In this document: positions 8,015-12,393 of the stretch, in pieces
Layout of the letters: each line of letters starts with the position of its first letter
Numbering within the stretch: position 1 is the stretch's first letter
Source of the DNA: an uncultured Blautia sp.
GTDB lineage: Bacteria > Bacillota > Clostridia > Lachnospirales > Lachnospiraceae
Length of the DNA: 12,393 nt
NCBI GenBank assembly: GCA_934437695.1
Contig: CAKSAW010000022.1
Span: 1-12,393, forward strand
Direction of reading: 5' to 3'
The notes under the pieces: generated by a model
Database searches by the model: none
Seen by the model: the letters and a program-made list of their open reading frames with translations, nothing else
Told to the model about the DNA's origin: nothing
Translations under genes and position numbers: made by a program

Positions 8015-8329
8015 TTACTGCTGTTTCTTAAAAACAGTCTCATTGTCCTTTACAAGTCCCAGCTTCTCCCTGGCAACTTCTTCCGCATATTCATCTGTTT
8101 CCATATATTTCTTTAATTTATCGATTTCTTCTGTACGGGTCTGCTCATCTTCAATCTTCTGCTGAAGAGTGGCGGCCTTAGCATCATATCCTGTGAGGCG
8201 TTCCTGAAGGTCATTACTTTTTAGCATAAGTCCTCCCAGAAGGACTAAAACAACCAGCGCAATCGCAAGCATTCCAAGAGAGTTATACCCTACTTTCTTT
8301 TTTTTCTTTCTTTTCTTAGAATTACCCAA
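8015..8329 (-). CDS. divIC: Cell-division protein DivIC/FtsB (septum formation initiator family)
   Basis: This small bitopic division protein works with DivIB and FtsL to activate septal peptidoglycan synthesis. It has a very basic cytoplasmic tail (K/R-rich, 5-12), one membrane span at about 19-36, an extracytoplasmic coiled coil at about 38-75, and the conserved end YAEEVAREKLGLVKDNE at 81-97. The length of 104 aa is typical. The start is TTG at 8329, supported by AAGGAAGG eight bases upstream. The next in-frame ATG falls inside the membrane span and would remove the basic tail. The first 40 bases overlap the end of yabQ in another frame. The spoIIE promoter begins just after the stop codon. 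Confidence 0.9.
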   Translation of the reverse strand: MGNSKKRKKKKKVGYNSLGMLAIALVVLVLLGGLMLKSNDLQERLTGYDAKAATLQQKIEDEQTRTEEIDKLKKYMETDEYAEEVAREKLGLVKDNETVFKKQQ

Positions 8330-8748
8330 TTTGCCAGCCTTCCTTTTTTAGCACATTTACACGCTTTACACCACAAAAGTTTACATCTTTTGACCGGAAA
8401 TAGCAACCATTTTATAAAAAATTTAATAATTATTACAGGAATCTCCATGAATCTCATACAGCATTTTACAAAAACAGTGCCAAATATCCTGTGACAGGCA
8501 TATGCTCCCATCCAGAAGCCAAAAATCATAAAAAAACGCAGAATTCCTTCATTTGTTCTGTATATCTCCACAAAAACAAAAAAAGCAGAGCAAAACCAGT
8601 ACAAAATATCTTCCGCTCCCATTACTTTATCCGAATGTGTAAAAACATTCCTGAACGCCACAAGCAGATCATAGCACAAAAGGAGAACAGCACCGGCAGC
8701 TATTGCCTGGACAAGCAGAAGTAATTCATGATGGATAAAAATACTCAT
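8290..8748 (-). CDS. yabQ: Spore cortex protein YabQ
   Basis: YabQ is a sporulation membrane protein. In B. subtilis it is made under sigma-E in the mother cell, localises to the forespore membrane and is needed for normal cortex. The 152-aa product has hydrophobic segments at about 8-31, 47-64, 69-90 and 103-118. A Cys- and Lys-rich C-terminal tail ends KERKKRK. Identification rests on the membrane topology, the size and its place between yabP and divIC. The ATG lies three bases after the yabP stop with only a weak ribosome site, so coupled translation is likely. The last 40 bases are shared with divIC. Confidence 0.85.
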   Translation of the reverse strand: MSIFIHHELLLLVQAIAAGAVLLLCYDLLVAFRNVFTHSDKVMGAEDILYWFCSAFFVFVEIYRTNEGILRFFMIFGFWMGAYACHRIFGTVFVKCCMRFMEIPVIIIKFFIKWLLFPVKRCKLLWCKACKCAKKGRLANWVILRKERKKRK

Positions 8749-8751
8749 CTC

Positions 8752-9033
8752 TTACCGAAATATCCTTTTGAAAAAAGACTCACCCTGATTATCTGTATTC
8801 TTTGACAGATAAGTAAGACTATCCACTTTTCCTTCCAGATCCACTTCGCCTTTTTCCAGATCAAGCTGCTTCACATGGAGCTGTTCTCCCTTTATTATAA
8901 GTTTACCTGCCTGTGTAAAAAGCAGGATTTCTTTTTCATCAAATGATTTTATATCCTTTACCCCGGTAATCCTGCCATCCTGACGGTTTTCCAGCATCAG
9001 ACTGTGTGATGAAAAAGCTTTTTTCTCTTCCAT
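8752..9033 (-). CDS. yabP: Sporulation protein YabP
   Basis: YabP is a small soluble sporulation protein, sigma-E-dependent in B. subtilis. Its molecular role is not well known. The 93-aa product is beta-strand rich, with family features in HSLMLENRQDGRITGV (10-25), SFDEKEILLFTQAGKLIIKG (30-49) and LDLEKGEVDLEGKVDSLTY (57-75). The ribosome site is weak: GCGGG lies about 11 bases before the ATG at 9033, and no better start is in frame. It sits directly upstream of yabQ, after an 82-base gap that holds a candidate sigma-E promoter. Confidence 0.9.
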   Translation of the reverse strand: MEEKKAFSSHSLMLENRQDGRITGVKDIKSFDEKEILLFTQAGKLIIKGEQLHVKQLDLEKGEVDLEGKVDSLTYLSKNTDNQGESFFKRIFR

Positions 9034-9066
9034 AAACTATGACCCGCTAATCTATCACTTACCAGT

Positions 9067-9095
9067 AGTTTATGTCTCTGTTTTCCGAAATAGAC
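9067..9095 (-). promoter_or_regulatory. Candidate sigma-E promoter of yabP-yabQ
   Basis: On the minus strand, GTCTATT (9089-9095) and CATAAACT (9067-9074) are separated by 14 bp. The -10 element matches the sigma-E consensus CATACAmT at seven of eight positions. The -35 element matches GmATATT at five of seven. The predicted start near 9060 gives a leader of about 27 bases. Sigma-E control of yabP and yabQ is known in B. subtilis; applying it here is inference. Confidence 0.45.
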
Positions 9096-9115
9096 AGTAT
9101 TTTTCTTAATACCTT

Positions 9116-9355
9116 TTACAGATATTTATACATACTCTCCACATCTTCTTTTCTGACTGTTTCTTTCACATCCAGAACTTCCACTCTGACATTTTTACTT
9201 CCGAACTGGATCTCAATCGTATCTCCTGCTTTTACCTGCACAGATGCCTTGGCAGGCTTGTCATTAACAAGTACTCTTCCTGCATCGCATGCCTCATTTG
9301 CCACTGTACGGCGTTTGATCAAACGTGAGACTTTCAGGTATTTATCTAATCTCAT
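9116..9355 (-). CDS. rqcP: S4-domain ribosome quality-control protein RqcP (YabO)
   Basis: RqcP is a small RNA-binding protein related to Hsp15. In Firmicutes it acts with RqcH on stalled 50S-peptidyl-tRNA complexes to support C-terminal alanine tailing. The 79-aa product is almost entirely an S4 fold: MRLDKYLKVSRLIKRR at 1-16, ANEACDAGRVLVND at 19-32, and VKAGDTIEI at 41-49. GGGGAG lies eight bases before the ATG. It starts only 28 bases after the T tract of the HU terminator. Its place before yabP matches yabO of B. subtilis. Confidence 0.9.
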   Translation of the reverse strand: MRLDKYLKVSRLIKRRTVANEACDAGRVLVNDKPAKASVQVKAGDTIEIQFGSKNVRVEVLDVKETVRKEDVESMYKYL

Positions 9356-9382
9356 AAATTATTCTCCCCTGGTTTATATCTT

Positions 9383-9409
9383 AAAATAAAAGGGGGACTT
9401 TCGTCCCCC
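9383..9409 (-). terminator. Intrinsic terminator after the HU gene
   Basis: On the minus strand, a perfect seven-pair stem (GGGGGAC/GTCCCCC, 9403-9409 with 9392-9398) closes a GAAA tetraloop. TTTTATTTT follows (9383-9391). It lies between HU and rqcP and leaves too little room for a separate rqcP promoter. Confidence 0.88.
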
Positions 9410-9424
9410 CGGTTATCGCTTTGA

Positions 9425-9703
9425 TTATTTACCGTTAACCATATCTTTTAACGCTTTTCCAGCTTTAAATTTCGGTGATTTAGAAGCTTCGATTTTCATA
9501 GTTTCACCAGTCTGAGGATTTCTTCCCTCGCGAGCAGCTCTTTCACTTACTTCAAATGTACCAAATCCTACTAACTGGATTTTTCCGCCATTTTTCAGTT
9601 CTTTAGAAACGACATCAACGAAAGATTTCAGAACATCTTCTACGTCCTTCTTGGATAAGTTTGTCTCTTTCGCCATAGCTGCTACTAATTCTGTTTTATT
9701 CAT
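9425..9703 (-). CDS. hup: HU-family DNA-binding nucleoid protein
   Basis: HU is a dimeric histone-like protein that bends and compacts DNA without strong sequence specificity. Counting from the ATG at 9703, the product is 92 aa, the normal HU length. The helical dimerisation part is 1-40. The HU/IHF signature GFGTFEVSERAAREGRNP is at 46-63, including P63 at the tip of the DNA-intercalating arm. The C-terminal helix is KAGKALKDMVNGK. The start at 9703 is chosen over the in-frame ATG at 9745 because AGAGGAGG lies seven bases before it and because homologues begin MNKTEL. It has its own strong promoter and terminator. Confidence 0.97.
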   Translation of the reverse strand: MNKTELVAAMAKETNLSKKDVEDVLKSFVDVVSKELKNGGKIQLVGFGTFEVSERAAREGRNPQTGETMKIEASKSPKFKAGKALKDMVNGK

Positions 9704-9775
9704 GGTGTTTCCTCCTCTAATGATCTCTTTCTTGTTTGGTGGCATCTGCCAAAAGCGACAGAGCTCTATCTTCTA

Positions 9776-9804
9776 TATATATACCTTTTTCCCCTTATTG
9801 TCAA
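9776..9804 (-). promoter_or_regulatory. Strong sigma-A promoter of the HU gene
   Basis: On the minus strand, TTGACA (9799-9804) and TATATA (9776-9781) are separated by 17 bp. The -35 element starts six bases after the stop of the CotS-like gene. The predicted start is near 9769, giving a leader of about 66 bases before the HU ATG. The leader can form a small five-pair hairpin (CTGTC/GGCAG). Confidence 0.85.
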
Positions 9805-9810
9805 GGTTTT

Positions 9811-10803
9811 TCATATCGGATAGTCCTTGAAACACACATCTGCGAACTTCTCCCATATTCCTCTCTGCCTGATCAGATTCTGAAGCTTTTCCACATTTTT
9901 TTCAGAGATCCACACCTTTTTATGTGAATAATAGTAATTTGCCAGTTTCCAGTATTTTTCCGGATAGGTAAAGCGTACTCTCAGATTTCTCCATTCTCCT
10001 GTTGAAATCGGGCGGATCTTATGGTATTCCCCAAGCATTTCCCTTGCCAGACTAAGATTCCAGTTATATTTTTCCAGTATCTTTCTCATAAAACCATACA
10101 GATCTGCCACCTGAGTATCAAAACTCCAATGCCCAAAATTTGTCACTGCAGTATCTTCATCTTTAAGGATCAGCACATTATGCTGATTATATTCTCCATG
10201 ACAGACCTGCCCTTCTTTCCAGGCTTTTTCTCTGAGATCGTCATACTGCGTATCATCCAGAAGCTCCAGCGCACACTGAGCTCTTTCAAGAAACCACTCT
10301 GCACTTGCCAGATAATCTTTCTCAAATGTATTAGATGCCCCTTTATTCCGTATAAATTTACGGATTTTGCGGAGTTCCTGATTATGTCGGAGATATTCCT
10401 CTCTCAGAGATCTTTCCCTGTATTCCTCCACAGGTTCCATTTTCATTAAAATATGTAACCTTGCCAGTGTCCGGACACTTTTCAGTATATCATTCCTGGA
10501 TTTGGTATCACATTCCCTTCCTTCATACCAGTGCTGAAGTGTAAATCTCTGTTCATCCTTGTTTTTACTCACCAGACTTTCCTGATCATTTAACAGAAAA
10601 TAATCAGTATGTATACCCTTTTCCTGAAGATGAAGTAAAAGCTCCTGCTGTTTTTTCAGTTTTTTTTCAGAACCATGAAACTCTTTCAAAATCAAAAGTC
10701 CCTGTGATGTATAGCAGAGCATAGCCCCCCTTGTCCTTGCAGAACGGTCTGCTGTCAGCTCATACTGAGCCAAGGTGCCAAGTCCGTAATCATACAATGA
10801 CAT
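9811..10803 (-). CDS. CotS-family spore-coat kinase-like protein
   Basis: This 330-aa protein has the aminoglycoside-phosphotransferase / protein-kinase-like fold of spore coat proteins such as CotS, CotI and YutH. Landmarks are the beta-3 lysine in LLILKEF (K40), a helical middle (about 100-190), and HGEYNQHN at 202-209 in place of the catalytic loop HGDxHxxN. TNFG at 221-224 stands where DFG/DFD is expected, followed by DTQVADLYGFMRKI at 229-242. Both acidic positions usually needed for phosphotransfer are altered (D to E and D to N), so activity is uncertain and a structural role is possible. GAGGGGG precedes the ATG at 10803. It sits alone between the cca terminator and the HU promoter. 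I see no clear promoter or terminator of its own. The CotS family call is firm; a specific name is not. Confidence 0.8.
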   Translation of the reverse strand: MSLYDYGLGTLAQYELTADRSARTRGAMLCYTSQGLLILKEFHGSEKKLKKQQELLLHLQEKGIHTDYFLLNDQESLVSKNKDEQRFTLQHWYEGRECDTKSRNDILKSVRTLARLHILMKMEPVEEYRERSLREEYLRHNQELRKIRKFIRNKGASNTFEKDYLASAEWFLERAQCALELLDDTQYDDLREKAWKEGQVCHGEYNQHNVLILKDEDTAVTNFGHWSFDTQVADLYGFMRKILEKYNWNLSLAREMLGEYHKIRPISTGEWRNLRVRFTYPEKYWKLANYYYSHKKVWISEKNVEKLQNLIRQRGIWEKFADVCFKDYPI

Positions 10804-10842
10804 ATCCCCCTCTTAATCTTCTTAATTCCTTCTATACATATG

Positions 10843-10874
10843 AAAAAAATCCGCGGGATATACCCTCGGATTTT
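10843..10874 (-). terminator. Intrinsic terminator after cca
   Basis: On the minus strand, an eight-pair stem AAAATCCG/CGGATTTT is continued by three more GC pairs beyond one mismatch and closed by a five-base loop (10858-10862). The T tract (10843-10849) follows. It begins 17 bases after the cca stop and separates cca from the CotS-like gene. Confidence 0.88.
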
Positions 10875-10891
10875 GTAACAGCTGCTGTTCC

Positions 10892-12214
10892 TTATTTATG
10901 GAGCATAGCCAGCAATATTTCTTTCTGATTCTTCTGAGGATCTGCAAGCACCTCTTCAAGGAGACGGTTAAGTGTTTCTCCAATCTCACGCCCAGGTTTA
11001 TAGCCAGCCTCTATCAGATCTCTACCCGTAACTGCCAGGGTCTTTAAAGATACACACTGATGCTCCCTGAGAATTGTCTCATAAGCCTCTTTTACCTTAT
11101 CCAGACGTTCCTGCTTTTCTGCACGCCTGTATTCGCTCTGTGACAGCATATCTGCCTGCTGTACTTCCAGATAATACGGAAAAATATCCTCGCCGATTCT
11201 GTTGACAGCACGGCGGACTGATTTCGTTGTTCCCTCCGGTCTGTCATCATGCCATTTGACCAGACGGGTTACCTTACGAATGGTATCATTGTCAAACTTG
11301 AGCCTGCGCAGAATCTGACCTGCCATCTTTTCCCCTGCATTCCCATGAGTTTTAAAATGATCTCTTCCATTCTCATCTGTCTTTCGCACAACAGGCTTCC
11401 CAATATCATGAAGCAGCATGGTGATACGAAGAATCCGGTCTGCGCGCACATGACAAAGGCTGTGAAGGATATGTTCGCCCACATTATAACAGTGATGGGG
11501 CGTATTCTGTGATGTCTCCATACAGGCATCAAATTCCGGCAGAAATTCAGCTGTGATCCCAGCTTCATAAGCCACTCTGAGATAATCCGGATGAGGCGAC
11601 ACAAGAAGTTTGACAAGTTCTACCTGGATCCGCTCTGCACTGACATGCTTCAGATTAGGCGCCAGCACTCTCAGTGCCTTGCGTGTTTCCTCTTCAATAT
11701 CAAATCCAAGCTGTGCACTGAAACGGACAGCTCTCATAATGCGGAGTGCATCCTCTGTAAAACGCTCCAGCGGATCACCAACACAACGGATAATACACCT
11801 GTCAATATCTTCCATTCCTCCAAATAAATCTACAAGTCCTTCTGACGGATTGTATGCCATGGCATTAATAGTAAAATCACGACGTTTTAAATCCTCCTCA
11901 AGGCTTGCAGTAAAGGTTACTTCTTTCGGATGTCTGCCATCCTCATATTCTCCGTCTACACGGTAGGTTGTAACCTCATAACCTTCTTTCTCCATAAGGA
12001 CAGTTACGGTTCCGTGCTGCAGGCCTGTATCCACAGTTCTGTGAAACAGTTCCTTAACCTGCTCCGGCTTTGCAGATGTAGTGATATCCCAGTCATCAGG
12101 TTTTCGCCCCAGAATGGAATCACGGACACAGCCACCAACTACATAAGCCTCATAGCCTGCCTTTTCCAGTATGTTCAAAATTGTTTCCGCATTTTTTGGT
12201 ATTTCCAGAATCAT
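10892..12214 (-). CDS. cca: CCA-adding tRNA nucleotidyltransferase with HD domain
   Basis: This enzyme adds or repairs the 3' CCA end of tRNAs using CTP and ATP. It is needed here at least for the tRNA-Tyr at the window edge, which lacks an encoded CCA. The 440-aa class II enzyme has GGCVRD at 27-32 and the metal-binding pair D41/D43 in DDWDITT. RRDFTINAMA at 111-120 and the nucleotide-templating EDALRIMR at 154-161 follow. An HD hydrolase domain comes next, with HHCYNVGEH at 240-248 and LLHDIGK at 267-273. A helical tail ends the protein. AAGGATGG precedes the ATG at 12214, and a strong terminator follows the stop. Confidence 0.95.
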   Translation of the reverse strand: MILEIPKNAETILNILEKAGYEAYVVGGCVRDSILGRKPDDWDITTSAKPEQVKELFHRTVDTGLQHGTVTVLMEKEGYEVTTYRVDGEYEDGRHPKEVTFTASLEEDLKRRDFTINAMAYNPSEGLVDLFGGMEDIDRCIIRCVGDPLERFTEDALRIMRAVRFSAQLGFDIEEETRKALRVLAPNLKHVSAERIQVELVKLLVSPHPDYLRVAYEAGITAEFLPEFDACMETSQNTPHHCYNVGEHILHSLCHVRADRILRITMLLHDIGKPVVRKTDENGRDHFKTHGNAGEKMAGQILRRLKFDNDTIRKVTRLVKWHDDRPEGTTKSVRRAVNRIGEDIFPYYLEVQQADMLSQSEYRRAEKQERLDKVKEAYETILREHQCVSLKTLAVTGRDLIEAGYKPGREIGETLNRLLEEVLADPQKNQKEILLAMLHK

Positions 12215-12236
12215 ATGACCATCCTTATCTGTTTAA

Positions 12237-12265
12237 ATTATCATCTTTTTTACAAATTCTGAAAA
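12237..12265 (-). promoter_or_regulatory. Possible promoter of cca
   Basis: On the minus strand, TTTTCA (12260-12265) and GATAAT (12237-12242) are 17 bp apart, with a predicted start near 12230. The -35 element matches only four of six positions and lies in one arm of the inverted repeat downstream of proS, so this is tentative. Confidence 0.35.
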
Positions 12266-12305
12266 CCGGCATCAAGATTTCTCTCTGCTGCCGGTTTTCA
12301 GAATT
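12255..12305 (-). terminator. Long inverted repeat between proS and cca, probable proS terminator
   Basis: Arms of 16 perfectly paired bases (12255-12270 and 12290-12305, core GAAAACCGGC) enclose a 19-base loop. It begins ten bases after the proS stop. The T tract is poor in the minus direction (TTTGT, then A-rich) and moderate in the plus direction (attatttt). It may therefore be a leaky terminator or an mRNA-end stabiliser rather than a full stop. Confidence 0.6.
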
Positions 12306-12315
12306 ATTTTACTGA

Positions 12316-12393
12316 TTAGTATGCTCTGCCCCAGTAAACCATTTTTTTAGCCGGTTTTCCGCAGCATACGCAGACATCACTTAAGTGTTCCTG
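12316..12393 (-). CDS. proS: Prolyl-tRNA synthetase, C-terminal 25 codons only
   Basis: The reading frame open from the window edge ends CVCCGKPAKKMVYWGRAY and then TAA. A Cys-pair segment followed by a terminal aromatic-G-R/K-A-Y matches the extreme C-terminus of the archaeal/eukaryote-like prolyl-tRNA synthetases common in Clostridia. In these the C-terminal zinc-binding domain ends in a conserved tyrosine. The rest of the gene lies outside the window, so the call rests on a short but distinctive tail. It is followed by the long inverted repeat and cca. Confidence 0.72.
   Translation of the reverse strand, partial: QEHLSDVCVCCGKPAKKMVYWGRAY

Noticed and set aside
9704..9745. Fourteen extra N-terminal codons on HU
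   Set aside because: The extension is not like HU and covers the ribosome site AGAGGAGG that serves the ATG at 9703.
10804..10842. CATATGTATA as a sporulation sigma-factor -10 element before the CotS-like gene
   Set aside because: It does not fit the sigma-E or sigma-K consensus spacing, and the -35 position would fall in the cca terminator.
1..12393. Mobile elements, CRISPR arrays, phage genes, defence or toxin-antitoxin systems
   Set aside because: I saw no transposase, integrase, repeat-spacer pattern or unexplained gene block. All sizeable genes belong to recognisable families in conserved order.

Overview
The window looks like the chromosome of a spore-forming, low-to-moderate GC Clostridia member, most likely a gut Lachnospiraceae. 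The reasons are the AT-leaning base composition, Shine-Dalgarno-rich starts, sporulation genes in the ftsH neighbourhood, and protein sequences of Lachnospiraceae flavour. The family-level call is inference. Everything except the tRNA at the left edge is read from the minus strand, so transcription runs from right to left.

Right to left, the layout is as follows. The last 25 codons of proS (prolyl-tRNA synthetase) are followed by a long perfect inverted repeat. Next comes cca, a CCA-adding enzyme fused to an HD domain, which ends at a strong terminator. A CotS-family spore-coat kinase-like gene follows. Then comes a small HU gene with a near-consensus sigma-A promoter and its own terminator. 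Just beyond that terminator lies rqcP (yabO), an S4-domain protein of ribosome quality control. yabP, yabQ and divIC follow as a tight cluster in which yabQ and divIC overlap by 40 bases. A 142-base regulatory gap precedes spoIIE, tilS, hpt and ftsH. These four are closely spaced and share no visible internal terminator, so they are probably one transcript. Two hairpins close the ftsH unit. Last is a GH13 alpha-glucan hydrolase with its own promoter and terminator, meeting a 5'-truncated tRNA-Tyr tail to tail.

Functionally, the window mixes translation and RNA upkeep (proS, cca, tilS, rqcP, tRNA-Tyr), nucleotide salvage (hpt), proteolysis (ftsH), nucleoid structure (HU), cell division (divIC) and sporulation (cotS-like, yabP, yabQ, spoIIE). 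This is the conserved Firmicutes yabO-yabP-yabQ-divIC-spoIIE-tilS-hpt-ftsH block. Unlike Bacillus subtilis, it has no yabR, yabS or yabT.

I see no mobile element, CRISPR array, phage gene or clearly new system. The points most worth a second look are regulatory and structural. The spoIIE promoter has perfect -35 and -10 hexamers 21 bp apart, next to Spo0A-box-like sites. SpoIIE lacks the multi-spanning membrane domain. divIC starts at a TTG inside yabQ, in a stretch that encodes a lysine-rich tail in both frames. The CotS-like kinase has altered catalytic residues. rqcP has no room for a promoter after the HU terminator.
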